A stretch of DNA of 64,000 nt from Desulfomonile tiedjei (GTDB lineage Bacteria; Desulfobacterota; Desulfomonilia; Desulfomonilales; Desulfomonilaceae): assembly GCA_016218715.1 (NCBI GenBank), contig JACRDG010000089.1:62001-126000 (forward strand), in the 5' to 3' direction. Numbering within the stretch: position 1 is the first letter of the stretch; each line of letters begins with the position of its first letter. A program made the translations under genes and the position numbers. Shown piece by piece: positions 35,607-44,338 of the stretch. The notes under the pieces were generated by a model that saw nothing but the letters and a program-made list of their open reading frames with translations, was not told the origin of the DNA and did not search any database.

Positions 35607-35808
35607 CTAGGAGGCTGTTGCGTAACGCAATGCTTTCCGGAAACCCTAGCACGATGGTATCGATTTCGACAGAGCTTCGTCGATGCCGCTACCTGAAAAG
35701 CTTAGTGTGTCAGCCTCATAGGAGCCTCCCGACCGAAAACGAGGGTGTGATTATGCGCGGATCTGCCATCATTTCTCCGATGTGACAGGTTACGCAACGG
35801 GCTCCTAG
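35607..35808. mobile_element. 202-bp MITE-like element with 20-bp terminal inverted repeats
   Basis: The left end CTAGGAGGCTGTTGCGTAAC (35607-35626) and right end GTTACGCAACGGGCTCCTAG (35789-35808) are inverted copies with two mismatches. The left end also contains the palindrome TTGCGTAACGCAA. No transposase is inside. The ends resemble those of some insertion sequences with a GGCTGTTGC terminus; a parent element is not in the window. Confidence 0.65.
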
Positions 35809-35892
35809 ACTGTTCCCGGGACTGCCGACGCCACCGAGCGCATGGTTCGCCAGCAGAGGTCCTACCCGCAGAACCGAAGCTGGGAAAGAAAT

Positions 35893-35923
35893 TTGCACCC
35901 GCCCGGCAGCGTTATTGTATACT
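35893..35923 (+). promoter_or_regulatory. Possible sigma-70 promoter for the cyclase gene
   Basis: TTGCAC (35893-35898) and TATACT (35918-35923) are separated by 19 bp, longer than ideal, about 215 bp before the start codon. Confidence 0.25.
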
Positions 35924-36137
35924 CGCCACGGCACGGGGTCAATCGGCTATAGCAGGTTGGGGCGGTTGAGGGCAAAGGGAGCCTTTGCCTTCACTCTTTT
36001 ATACTCATGTGCGATCATGCGGACAGGAGGAACTGTATTCGATAACTCACCGACGCGGCGGCGAGGGTTCCGTGACGACGAGAAAGTCCTGGTCTGGCCG
36101 GTCTCCAGCCGGTCCGGACCTACGGAGAGCAAGACAC

Positions 36138-37793
36138 ATGGACGATGCGAGAATCTCACTGGCGATCAACCGTTTGAAGGTCGTACCGGCCATCAACCTG
36201 GTCGGCAACTTGGTCGGCGCTGCGGTCACTTTTGCCTGGTTCGCCATTATCAGGCCAGGATTCGTACCGGGCGCGGAATCTGCCGACTTTCACGCGAAGA
36301 TGGTCTTTTTCGGTCTGTCCATCATCTTCTTTATGGCCGCGGTGGCTCCAGTCAACATGAGTTGGTGGCGAGCGACGATCCGGAACCTGCGAAATCTGCC
36401 ACGTCACGAAAGCGGCAGGTCTCTTTCCGGAGCGGAGGTCCATAAGCTCGCCGGGGTTGCCGGTGAGATCGTGGATCTCCCTGTGAAATTGGTGTCCACG
36501 TCGTCCGTAGGCTGGGTGTTGTGCGGATTGGCCTTTTTCGCATTGCCCGCCCTGTCCCCGGCTTTGCTCCCCTGGGATGCTTGTTCCATACGGAAAATGG
36601 GCGTGTGGGTGATCTTCGCGGGAGCCCCCACCACGGCGGCCTTCACGTTCTTGCTCCAGGAGCGGTGGCTGAGGTCCACGATCGTGAAGACGTTTCCTCC
36701 AGAGGCCTTGCGGAAGGTGTCCGGATCTTTCAAAATCAACGTTCTCCCGAAGATGCTGGGGGTAACGCTGCTGGTCGGCACGTTGCCCGCTGCAATCATC
36801 AGTCACACCACGCTTGAACAGATTCATGAAATTCAGGCAAACCCGGAGTTGCTATCGACTTTCCTCACGCAGATGCCGCTTGCCATTGGCTTCCTCTTGA
36901 TGTTGGCGATCGCCCTGGCCATCGGCTTGGCGGTATTCATGGCCAAGAGCGTGTCCGAACCGCTGCAAACGGTGGGCGCTTCCATGGAGATGGTGGGGAC
37001 GGGAAATCTCACAGTGAGCGTTCCCGTCGTCTGCAACGACGAGATCGGAGCTCTGGCAGAGGGCTTCAACCGCATGCTGGATGATTACCGGAAGCTGGAG
37101 TCCGTGAGAGATACCTTTGGACGTTACGTCAGCACGGAAGTCGTCACGGAGATCCTCAAGTCGCCCGCAGGGGTCAAACTCGGGGGTGAATTGCGGGACA
37201 TGACCGTCCTCGTCGCCGATCTGCGCGGGTTCACCCGCCTGACCGAGGCCCTCGACCCTCAGACCGTGCTGGAGATCCTCAACCGTTTCCTGGAGAGCAT
37301 GACAGAGATCATCATGAAGCACGGCGGGACCATCGACGAGTTTACCGGGGACGGCATCCTCGTGTTTTTCGGTGCGCCGCGCAACCTGCCGGATCACGCA
37401 CTCTGCGCGGTGGCCTGTGCGGTGGAGATGCAGGAGGCCCTCAGTACCTTGAACAGGGAAGGGGACCGCCTGGGGTTGCCGGCACTCGGGATGGGGATCG
37501 GAATTAATTGCGGGGAATTGGTGGTGGGAAACATAGGCTGCGAAAAACGCAGGAAATACGGTGCGCTGGGTACTGCGATCAATGTCGCTTTCCGGGTCGA
37601 AGCGCTTACCCAGGCGGGGGAGATTCTCCTGACCGCGACCGTGCATGACAAGCTCGCGGGAATACTTAATGTATCTGCCACGCGAGAGGTCAGCCTCAAG
37701 GGGATAGAAACCCCGGTGACACTGTACCAGGTCCTCGGGCTGCGTGCCCAAGACTGGCCATCACAGCGGAAGGCGGGAACGGCCGCCTGCTGA
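36138..37793 (+). CDS. Class III adenylate/guanylate cyclase with membrane N-terminus and HAMP linker
   Basis: I choose the ATG at 36138 (MDDARISLAIN; GGAG about 10 bases upstream), giving 551 residues. Several membrane segments fill the first ~280 residues (for example ~17-38 and ~56-70), then a HAMP-like segment (~285-335). The cyclase domain is at ~350-520, with metal-binding Asp in VADLRGFTRL and FTGDGILVFFG and the usual NCGELVVGNIG strand. It makes cyclic AMP or GMP from NTP; substrate residues were not assigned. It is divergent from the cNMP-domain fusion protein, a likely receptor. Confidence 0.9.
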   Translation: MDDARISLAINRLKVVPAINLVGNLVGAAVTFAWFAIIRPGFVPGAESADFHAKMVFFGLSIIFFMAAVAPVNMSWWRATIRNLRNLPRHESGRSLSGAEVHKLAGVAGEIVDLPVKLVSTSSVGWVLCGLAFFALPALSPALLPWDACSIRKMGVWVIFAGAPTTAAFTFLLQERWLRSTIVKTFPPEALRKVSGSFKINVLPKMLGVTLLVGTLPAAIISHTTLEQIHEIQANPELLSTFLTQMPLAIGFLLMLAIALAIGLAVFMAKSVSEPLQTVGASMEMVGTGNLTVSVPVVCNDEIGALAEGFNRMLDDYRKLESVRDTFGRYVSTEVVTEILKSPAGVKLGGELRDMTVLVADLRGFTRLTEALDPQTVLEILNRFLESMTEIIMKHGGTIDEFTGDGILVFFGAPRNLPDHALCAVACAVEMQEALSTLNREGDRLGLPALGMGIGINCGELVVGNIGCEKRRKYGALGTAINVAFRVEALTQAGEILLTATVHDKLAGILNVSATREVSLKGIETPVTLYQVLGLRAQDWPSQRKAGTAAC

Positions 37794-37928
37794 CAGTCGG
37801 CTATGAGCGGGACGATCAGCGGGCAAGGTTGTGTTGCCCCACAGATCCTCCAAAAGAGTGGTAGAATCCGGGCGCACAGACTTCCGCAGGGCGCACGCAG
37901 ATCATCATACTCTACCGAGGCGCGGACA

Positions 37929-39428
37929 ATGACTCCCAACGAGGCGTACGACCGATTATCCACCCGCAGCAAGGAAATAGCGTACCTCAGCTCAGCCACG
38001 GCGGTCCTGCACTGGGACCTGAGAACCACAATCCCTCATAAGGGCCATGCGCACAGGGCCGAGCAACTCTCTGCCCTGGCGAAAATTCGGCATTCCATGG
38101 CAACGGACCCGGAGATCGGCGAACTCCTTGCGGTGGTGGAAGGTACTCACCTGACTCGGGACCCGCTCGCGGTCGAGGCTGTCAACATCCGCGAGTGGCG
38201 CAGGACCTACGATCGAGCGGTCAAGATTCCCCAGACACTGGCCGTCGAGCTTGTCCGAGCCGCTGCCGAAGGACAGACGGTGTGGGAACAGGCGCGACGG
38301 GAAGACGACTGGAACCGGTTCCGACCTTCTCTGGAGCGGATCGTTGCCCTCAAGGTGGAGGAAGCGCAAGCGCTCGGCTACGAAGAGGAACCGTACGATG
38401 CTCTCCTGGAATACTACGAGCAGGGAGAAACCGCCCGGAACCTGGAATCTCTCTTCAATCGGCTTCGTCCGCCGCTGGTCGATCTGGTCCAACGCATTCA
38501 GGACCGCGGGTCCCGCGAGGAACCCTCGGTCCTGCATCGCCACTTTCCCATCAGAGATCAGGAGGCCTTTGCAACCGAAGTAGCTCGCCACCTGGGATAC
38601 GACATGGATGCAGGGCGACTCGATGTCTCCGCGCATCCTTTCACCACCGGGATCGGGCCTGGTGATGTCCGAATCACCACCAGGTACAGCCAAGACTATT
38701 TCAACGAGGCATTCTTCGCGGTCATTCACGAGGCCGGACACGCGATGTATCATCAGGGGCTGCCCCTGGAACACTGGGGGACTCCGTTCTGCAGCCCGAT
38801 CTCACTGGGGATAAATGAATCCCAGTCGCGAATGTGGGAAAACATGGTCGCCAGATCGGAACCTTTCTGGCGCTACTTCTATCCCCGGGCTCAGGCCAGG
38901 TTCGCATCACTGGCGGACGTGCCCCTGGATCGGTTCGTGGACGCCGTTAATGAGGTCAGCCCCAATTTGATCAGAGTGGAGAGTGATGAAGTTACCTACA
39001 ACCTGCATATCTTCCTTCGCTTCGAGCTGGAAGTCCTGTTGTGCCGGCGCGAACTGAGCGTGAAGGATTTGCCGGAAGCCTGGAACGCCCGCATGAAGGA
39101 TTACCTGGGATTGACGCCTCCCGACTTTGCGACAGGAGTCATGCAAGACGTCCACTGGTCCTCGGGCGCGATAGGCTACTTTCCCACATACACGCTCGGC
39201 AATCTTTACGCGGCCCAATTCTACCGGAGCGCCGCTCACGCATTTGGCGATCTAGACGGGGCCATGACAGAGGGTAACTTTGAGGGGTTGCGAGGGTGGT
39301 TGAGAGAACAGATCCACTCACAGGGCTCCAGGTACCGGCCCCGCGACCTCGTGAAAACCGTCACCAGCGAAGACTTGAACCCGCAGTACCTCGTCGAGTA
39401 CCTCGGGCGGAAATATCTCGGTCGATGA
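37929..39428 (+). CDS. M32 family metallocarboxypeptidase (carboxypeptidase Taq type)
   Basis: The ATG at 37929 (MTPNEAYDRL) gives 499 residues, the usual family length. The zinc site is HEAGH (267-271), with the third ligand Glu in GINESQSRMWEN. The family substrate motif DVRITTRY and the C-terminal GYFPTYTLGNLYAAQ are present. It removes C-terminal residues from peptides in the cytoplasm. The frame extends upstream to 37803 without family resemblance. It lies 135 bp after the cyclase gene and 124 bp before a PilZ-like protein gene. Confidence 0.94.
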   Translation: MTPNEAYDRLSTRSKEIAYLSSATAVLHWDLRTTIPHKGHAHRAEQLSALAKIRHSMATDPEIGELLAVVEGTHLTRDPLAVEAVNIREWRRTYDRAVKIPQTLAVELVRAAAEGQTVWEQARREDDWNRFRPSLERIVALKVEEAQALGYEEEPYDALLEYYEQGETARNLESLFNRLRPPLVDLVQRIQDRGSREEPSVLHRHFPIRDQEAFATEVARHLGYDMDAGRLDVSAHPFTTGIGPGDVRITTRYSQDYFNEAFFAVIHEAGHAMYHQGLPLEHWGTPFCSPISLGINESQSRMWENMVARSEPFWRYFYPRAQARFASLADVPLDRFVDAVNEVSPNLIRVESDEVTYNLHIFLRFELEVLLCRRELSVKDLPEAWNARMKDYLGLTPPDFATGVMQDVHWSSGAIGYFPTYTLGNLYAAQFYRSAAHAFGDLDGAMTEGNFEGLRGWLREQIHSQGSRYRPRDLVKTVTSEDLNPQYLVEYLGRKYLGR

Positions 39429-39552
39429 CAAGAGCTCGGCCCGTAGCCGGACGAGTGAAATTCGGTGAAGGAACCTGAGGACGACAGGCGCAGGACTACC
39501 ACCTGTTCGACAGCTCGGTGGCAAGAAACTGGCGAACACGAGGAGGGCGAGG

Positions 39553-40116
39553 ATGACGACCCGCAGCAAAGAAATCGGTATCGCAGACTTTCTCAGCGAT
39601 GTTCGTTCGGGACTGGGCAGCCGGGACCTCATGGGGAAATACGATCTCAGCGAACATGGACTCGACGAATTCTTCGCACGTCTCCTGAAGGATCGGAGCA
39701 TAACCTCGGAGGAGTTCTACTGCTGGTCGCTCCTGTTCAATAACGAGCTGAGTTGCGTCGAGAGCGTGCGGCTCCTCTCGCGAGAAAGCCTGGGAGGACT
39801 CGTCTCCGTGTACGACGAGGAAGAGCCGGAAAACGAAGGGGTCGCGTTCAACATCTGCTCGAACGGCCTCGGCGTGAGAGGGATCGTGGCCGCGGTCAAT
39901 GAAGTCAAGACCCTGGTGATCGTGCCCGATCTGTCCACAGGGGGCGAGGAAGTGGTGGTGGACGCGCGCTGTCGCTGGATCGAGAGCGCCACATCTCAAG
40001 ACGAATCCGTAGGGGGGTTCGAGATCATCGGAACGCTCGAAGGGAGGATGGCCGACCTGATACAATTCGTCAAAGAGAGTCAGGCTCTTAGACCGAATCG
40101 TCGCCCCAGGGCATAA
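39553..40116 (+). CDS. Protein with Desulfobacterota-type small helical domain and PilZ-like C-terminus
   Basis: The 187-residue protein starts at an ATG with AGGAGG 6 bases upstream. Residues ~10-60 (FLSDVRSGLGSRDLMGKYDL, continuing LSEHGLDEFFARLL) match the only domain of the small protein at 60656-60907 (DLRSGMDDQELMTKFSLSY, continuing QLQRLFRKLI). Residues ~90-165 (NICSNGLGVRGI, then DARCRWIES) look like a PilZ-type beta-barrel, which may bind cyclic di-GMP. The typical RxxxR motif is not clear, so ligand binding is uncertain. The function is unknown. Confidence 0.6.
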   Translation: MTTRSKEIGIADFLSDVRSGLGSRDLMGKYDLSEHGLDEFFARLLKDRSITSEEFYCWSLLFNNELSCVESVRLLSRESLGGLVSVYDEEEPENEGVAFNICSNGLGVRGIVAAVNEVKTLVIVPDLSTGGEEVVVDARCRWIESATSQDESVGGFEIIGTLEGRMADLIQFVKESQALRPNRRPRA

Positions 40117-40153
40117 TTTCCCAGCCTATTCAGAGATATCTGGGATCCCCGTC

Positions 40154-41092
40154 TCATTTCCGGCCGAAAAAGTCGAGCTGATGGGCGATGTACACCAGGA
40201 TTCCCTGCTCTATCTGCCGGTGCCGCTGCTCTACCCAGTCGGAGAGCGCTCGGGCATCCAGGTCTGGATGGCCCGCGAGGGCTAGACCGACCGTGTGAAC
40301 GAGAAAGTGCAGGAAATACGCCTCGTCTCCGTGGTACCCGTCCGGCCCGGCAAATACCACCCAATCCGAGGCTCCCGCGGCGAGGATGTGGGCTCCGGCC
40401 GACCGGGCATGCTGGAAGAAGTGCCGTCCCGTTCGGCTATCCCCCGAGGGTTTGCCGCGGATGATCCGGCGATCCATGGTGTCGTGGTACAGCTCTTCTA
40501 TTTGCCCATCGAGGAGAGGATCCAGCTCCGGCTGAAAGATTGTGCCTCCGTCGAAGTTGATCGTGAAGTAGAAGAATCCGGCCGGCCTCAGGAGAGCGAG
40601 GAGATCCGGGAGGGCGGAAGGAATGTCCACCAGGTCCAGGAATGCGTTCGCGATAAGGAGATCCCAATCCCCAGAGCCTTTGACGGTTGCCATAAAGTCG
40701 AAGACGTCCGCAACCTGAAGAGTCACGAGGACATCCGCCTCTCCGCGGCGAAGGCGAATGCTCCCCGCTGCTGCGGTCTCTACAGTGTACTCGTGATCCT
40801 TTCCCCACTCCGGGAGTCTCCTAGCAGCCTCCGCGATGTTTTCCGGCTCCGAGTCGAGCGCTGTGTAGGTCGCTCGGGTCACCAATCCCCAATCGAGGAG
40901 CCGTTCCACCATGGTGCCGATGCCGGCTCCGATCTCGAGCACCCGAAGGGGCTTCGATGTCCCTGCCGCGGTCAGTTCGCGTGCCATGCTTTGGAACACG
41001 TTTCGATTTAAGGCACGGTCATCTACCGTCTTCTTTGCCGAAAGGTATCTCGGAAAGCTGTACGTCGCCTCGTATGTCATGCTTCGACCCAT
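40154..41092 (-). CDS. SAM-dependent methyltransferase (class I), last gene of the pterin-like cluster
   Basis: The 312-residue protein has a Rossmann methyltransferase fold with motif I VLEIGAGIGTM (51-61), an acidic residue in ALDSEPENI and a motif in DWDLLIANAFLDLVD. The start at 41092 has GGAG at 6 bases and follows the glycosyltransferase stop by 12 bp. The substrate is unknown. Together with the glycosyltransferase it could decorate a product of the upstream reductase, dehydrogenase and PTPS-like enzymes. Confidence 0.85.
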   Translation of the reverse strand: MGRSMTYEATYSFPRYLSAKKTVDDRALNRNVFQSMARELTAAGTSKPLRVLEIGAGIGTMVERLLDWGLVTRATYTALDSEPENIAEAARRLPEWGKDHEYTVETAAAGSIRLRRGEADVLVTLQVADVFDFMATVKGSGDWDLLIANAFLDLVDIPSALPDLLALLRPAGFFYFTINFDGGTIFQPELDPLLDGQIEELYHDTMDRRIIRGKPSGDSRTGRHFFQHARSAGAHILAAGASDWVVFAGPDGYHGDEAYFLHFLVHTVGLALAGHPDLDARALSDWVEQRHRQIEQGILVYIAHQLDFFGRK

Positions 41093-41104
41093 TGCGGCTC
41101 CGCT

Positions 41105-42199
41105 TCAGTGAAGCCCGGAAGTGTTTACAATCTGTCTGAGAAATTGAGCGATCGTCTCGCATGATTCGCCCCACGTGGGATGCCGTGCATAGCGGCCCAG
41201 CGCGTTGACTCCCAGCTGCACGACCTCCTCCCGATCCGTCGCGAGTTTCTCAAGATGCTGCGCCAGAGTCGCTGCATCTCCCGGCGTTACCAGGAAGCCA
41301 TCCTCACCGTGCGTGATGATCTCGTGGGCTGCTCCCGCGGAGGAAGCGATGCCGGGCAACCCGAACCCCATCCCTTCGAGGTAGACGATCCCGAAACCTT
41401 CATAAGACGACGGCACAGCCAGAACGTGGCTCTCGGAGTAATGCGTCTCCAGGTCGGAACCGGTGACGGTCCCAAGGAGCCTCACACATTCTGTCAACGC
41501 GAGGCGCTCGATCTGTCGTCGAATATCGGACACGTAGGGCGGATCGGTGGTCAGGCTGCCAACCACGTCGAGGACCGCGAGATCCTTCGGCAGCAGGGCC
41601 AGCGCTGCGATAAGGGTGTGGAGTTCTTTCCGGGGAATGAGGCTCCCCACAAAGAGGACGCGAAGAGGCCCGCGAGCTTCAGCGCGGCGCCGGACTCCGC
41701 TGGCATCAATCTCCGGCTTTACCTTATCCCGGCCAGGATACGCGACAACCGACCGGGTCCGTTCCCCGATCAATCGCCGAACCGCGGAACGGGTCGTCTC
41801 GCTGTTGAAGATGAAGGCATCCGCGGTCGAGAGATAGCTTTTCTCCACCAACCGGTACAATGCGTTCTGCCAGTCAGGCCGCAGTTCACACGAGCGCAGA
41901 TGGTGGACAATCGACACGATGGGCCGATTCAGTCTCTGTTTCAGCCTGCGATTCACGAGGAAGAGGGACGGATGATTCAGCTCGTCCTGCAGGAGCAGGT
42001 CCACGTCGGCATCTGACAGCGTGTGGAGGAGACTCCCCGAGGCGTTGTCCAGGAGATGCGCGGGGTAGTGACGCCACGGCAGTGAAAAGACCTCCACCGA
42101 GTCACCGTTGGATCGCAAATGCTCGACGAGCATCCGATCGTAGAGGAAGCCGCCGGTAACGATGTCGAGACTGCCGTAGATGACCAGACCGGTCTTCAA
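41105..42199 (-). CDS. Glycosyltransferase family 4 protein
   Basis: This 364-residue GT-B glycosyltransferase has the C-terminal nucleotide-sugar site typical of GT4 (SSYEGFGIVYLEGMGFGLP with the E-x7-E pair, then HEIITHGEDGFLV). It likely transfers a sugar from an NDP-sugar to a small-molecule or lipid acceptor. The start is TTG at 42199, whose TTGA overlaps the stop of the PTPS-like gene, so translation is coupled. Placement inside a pterin-like cluster, not a polysaccharide locus, is unusual for GT4. Confidence 0.88.
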   Translation of the reverse strand: MKTGLVIYGSLDIVTGGFLYDRMLVEHLRSNGDSVEVFSLPWRHYPAHLLDNASGSLLHTLSDADVDLLLQDELNHPSLFLVNRRLKQRLNRPIVSIVHHLRSCELRPDWQNALYRLVEKSYLSTADAFIFNSETTRSAVRRLIGERTRSVVAYPGRDKVKPEIDASGVRRRAEARGPLRVLFVGSLIPRKELHTLIAALALLPKDLAVLDVVGSLTTDPPYVSDIRRQIERLALTECVRLLGTVTGSDLETHYSESHVLAVPSSYEGFGIVYLEGMGFGLPGIASSAGAAHEIITHGEDGFLVTPGDAATLAQHLEKLATDREEVVQLGVNALGRYARHPTWGESCETIAQFLRQIVNTSGLH

Positions 42200-42600
42200 T
42201 GACGTTCCCGGCTAAAAGCGGCCCAGGCGATCTCGTTCTCCCAGATTCTCACGGTGACGGTCCCGATGTTGGGAGCAGTGATACGCTCCGAGAATGCGAC
42301 GCAGAAAAACCGGGACAAGCGCTCGATACTGGGGTTGAGTCCCGAGAATTCCGGCAAATCGTTTAACGTCTGGTCGCGATAGTGGGCCACCAATTCTTCC
42401 AGCGCGGCCTCGATCTCCACGATGTCCACCAAGTACCCGTGCTGATCCAGCGCGACACCCTCCAACTGCACCTCGACCTTGTAATGGTGAGAATGCAGCT
42501 CGTTTTCCAACCCCCAGTCGCCGCCGAACAGGAAGTGCTGGGCTATAAAGTCGCGGCTGACGGCCACGACATAGGCTGATTGGCTCTTGGTTGAGTTCAT
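42196..42600 (-). CDS. PTPS/QueD-like 6-pyruvoyl-tetrahydropterin synthase homologue with altered active site
   Basis: The 134-residue protein has the T-fold of PTPS/QueD: FIAQH (zinc His) and ELHSHHYKVEV (two further His), then the LNDLPEFSGLNPSIERLS segment and the pterin-anchor Glu in IWENE. The position of the catalytic Cys in CxxxHGH is Glu (ENELHSH), as reported for the PTPS-III type. The catalytic Asp-His pair before LND is replaced (RDQTLND). It is therefore probably not a standard QueD; a hydroxymethylpterin or other product is possible. The start overlaps the dehydrogenase stop (ATGA). Confidence 0.78.
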   Translation of the reverse strand: MNSTKSQSAYVVAVSRDFIAQHFLFGGDWGLENELHSHHYKVEVQLEGVALDQHGYLVDIVEIEAALEELVAHYRDQTLNDLPEFSGLNPSIERLSRFFCVAFSERITAPNIGTVTVRIWENEIAWAAFSRERH

Positions 42601-43634
42601 TTCGAATCCTCGTAGGTCAGCACGACCTGAATGGCCTTGTCAGGGTGTTCGTGCAAAAGCCGGTAAGCCTCAGGAGCCCTTGAAACAGGGAAGCGGTGGG
42701 TGATCAGCGCCTGAGGGTTTATGGTCCGAAGCATGCGCAGAGCGATCTGCAGGCGCCGGATCTTGGTCCAAAGGCCGGTGAATCCGGGTGCGATCCTGGA
42801 TACCTGGCTGCTCAGAAGCTGAATGCGACTCCGATGAAAGCGGCCGCCCAGGTCGATGTTCGCACGCTTGGCGCCGTACCAGGAACCAATGACTACTCGC
42901 CCGGAGAATCCGGTTACCGCAATGGCCTGATCCAAGGCTGCCGGGCTGCCGGACAGCTCATACGTCAAATCGGTTCCCTCCGTAAATTGGCTGGCGTCTA
43001 CCAACCTGCGGACTTCTTCCACGACTGTGGGTTCGGCAGGGTCGAGACTTGCAGCGGCCCCAAGCTTGAGCGCCGCGTCTCGCCGTAACGGGTACCGGTC
43101 AAGAGTGACGAGGTTTCCGAGCGGCATGCGAGCCAGCAGAGCGGTGGTGAGCAACCCCACGATCCCCTGGCCGAAGACCGCGACCTGTTCGCCGATCACG
43201 GGTCTCCCGTCCATGAGGAAGCTTATCGCGGTCTCCATATTGGGGAGGAGCGCTCCGACTTCCGGCGACATCGACGCGGGAAGGGGTATCAGATGTTCTG
43301 GTGAGGCAAGGAAGCGGCTCTGATGGGCATGGAAGGCGAATACCAGCCGGCTGAGCCACTCTCCCGGAACGTCGCGGCCTATGGCCTCGACCACTCCTAC
43401 CGTGGAGTAGCCGTACCGGACAGGGTACTGAAATTCCCGTGCAAGGCCGGGTATCGTCTCATCCACCGGGAGCCCCTGCGGCCACTCCCCGCGGTATACG
43501 AGCAGCTCGGTTCCCGGGCTGATCGCGGAGACCAGCACTCTCACCATCACCTGACCGGTATCGGGCAACCTGAGCGTTTCTTCCTGGATCGAAACCCGGT
43601 GGGGAGCATCGAATTGAAGGGCCAGGACTTTCAT
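42597..43634 (-). CDS. Zinc-type medium-chain alcohol dehydrogenase-like oxidoreductase
   Basis: Starting at the ATG at 43634 (MKVLALQFDAP), this has 345 residues and the MDR fold, with VLVSAISPGTELLVYRG in the N-terminal domain and the Rossmann segment VAVFGQGIVGLLTTALLARM. The catalytic-zinc Cys of classical alcohol dehydrogenases is not evident at the SAISPGTE position, as in the BchC-like branch. The gene overlaps the PTPS-like gene and starts 2 bp after the RibD-like stop. It probably reduces or oxidises a carbonyl/alcohol in the cluster's product. Confidence 0.82.
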   Translation of the reverse strand: MKVLALQFDAPHRVSIQEETLRLPDTGQVMVRVLVSAISPGTELLVYRGEWPQGLPVDETIPGLAREFQYPVRYGYSTVGVVEAIGRDVPGEWLSRLVFAFHAHQSRFLASPEHLIPLPASMSPEVGALLPNMETAISFLMDGRPVIGEQVAVFGQGIVGLLTTALLARMPLGNLVTLDRYPLRRDAALKLGAAASLDPAEPTVVEEVRRLVDASQFTEGTDLTYELSGSPAALDQAIAVTGFSGRVVIGSWYGAKRANIDLGGRFHRSRIQLLSSQVSRIAPGFTGLWTKIRRLQIALRMLRTINPQALITHRFPVSRAPEAYRLLHEHPDKAIQVVLTYEDSK

Positions 43635-43636
43635 GC

Positions 43637-44338
43637 TCACGTCAGGTCGCCCCAAAGAATGATGTCTTCCCCAAGCCTCTTGAAGTTGCAGTGGCTCAAA
43701 CGAAGGTAGTTCTCAGGCAGTGTCGCCCCAAGATCCTGAACCCCTTTCAATCCGTTGAGGATGACCGGGGCCATGGTCAGCACAAGCGAGTTCGCCAGGT
43801 GGTCCATGAGAAAATTGGTAATGATCCTCGAGCCCCCTTCCACCATAATGCTGTTGATCCCGAGTTCGCCGAGCTTTTCGAGCATGAGGTCGAGGCGTAA
43901 CAGGCAACGGGAGTTCGAGGGTATCGAGATGATCCTGGCACCCGACGATTCGATGGCTTTCCGGGTGTCGTGGTCAGGGTTCTCGCCGGTTACTACCCAG
44001 AGCTTTCGGCGGTTTTCCGTCAGGAGTTTGGCGTTCAGGGGAATGCGGAGCCGGCTGTCCACGACGATCGGACGAGGGTTCTTGCCGTCGACAAGCCTTA
44101 CGTTCAGACGTGGGTCGTCCGAGAATACGGTCCCGATCCCGACCAGGATCGCGTCATGGCGCGCCCGGAGTTGATGGGTGAGCACCAGGGATCGCCGACC
44201 GCTGAGAGCGAGCCCCACTCCGGGACGCCCGGTGATGCATCCGTCGAGACTCTGGGCATAACTGAGCGTTACAAAGGGACGCCCGGTTTTCCTGCGATGT
44301 TCTGCGGCAACTGCCGGAAGTGATCTAATGAATTCCAT
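43637..44338 (-). CDS. RibD C-terminal / dihydrofolate-reductase-like reductase
   Basis: This 233-residue protein is the reductase half of RibD without the deaminase domain. Visible family segments are VTLSYAQSLDGCIT, HQLRARHDAILVGIGTV, DDPRLNVR, PRPIVVDSRLRIP and MVEGGSRIITNFL. It should reduce a pteridine- or pyrimidine-type substrate with NADPH. It is the first gene of the five-gene minus-strand cluster (44338 to 40154), whose junctions overlap or nearly overlap. Riboflavin genes are absent, so a role in riboflavin synthesis is unlikely. Confidence 0.85.
   Translation of the reverse strand: MEFIRSLPAVAAEHRRKTGRPFVTLSYAQSLDGCITGRPGVGLALSGRRSLVLTHQLRARHDAILVGIGTVFSDDPRLNVRLVDGKNPRPIVVDSRLRIPLNAKLLTENRRKLWVVTGENPDHDTRKAIESSGARIISIPSNSRCLLRLDLMLEKLGELGINSIMVEGGSRIITNFLMDHLANSLVLTMAPVILNGLKGVQDLGATLPENYLRLSHCNFKRLGEDIILWGDLT

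Larger units (their letters stand above)
35567..36137. other. Divergent spacer between the AAA+-polyferredoxin fusion and the cyclase
   Basis: It holds the MITE-like element and a possible -10 (TATACT at 35918). No gene was identified. Confidence 0.5.

Noticed and set aside
39519-39534. TGGCAAGAAACTGGCG as a sigma-54 promoter for the PilZ-like gene
   Set aside because: Spacing is right but three key positions differ, and the start would fall inside the ribosome binding site.
41117-41133. TTTACA-N3-TGT dyad
   Set aside because: It is inside the glycosyltransferase coding sequence and only the left arm is intact; probably chance.
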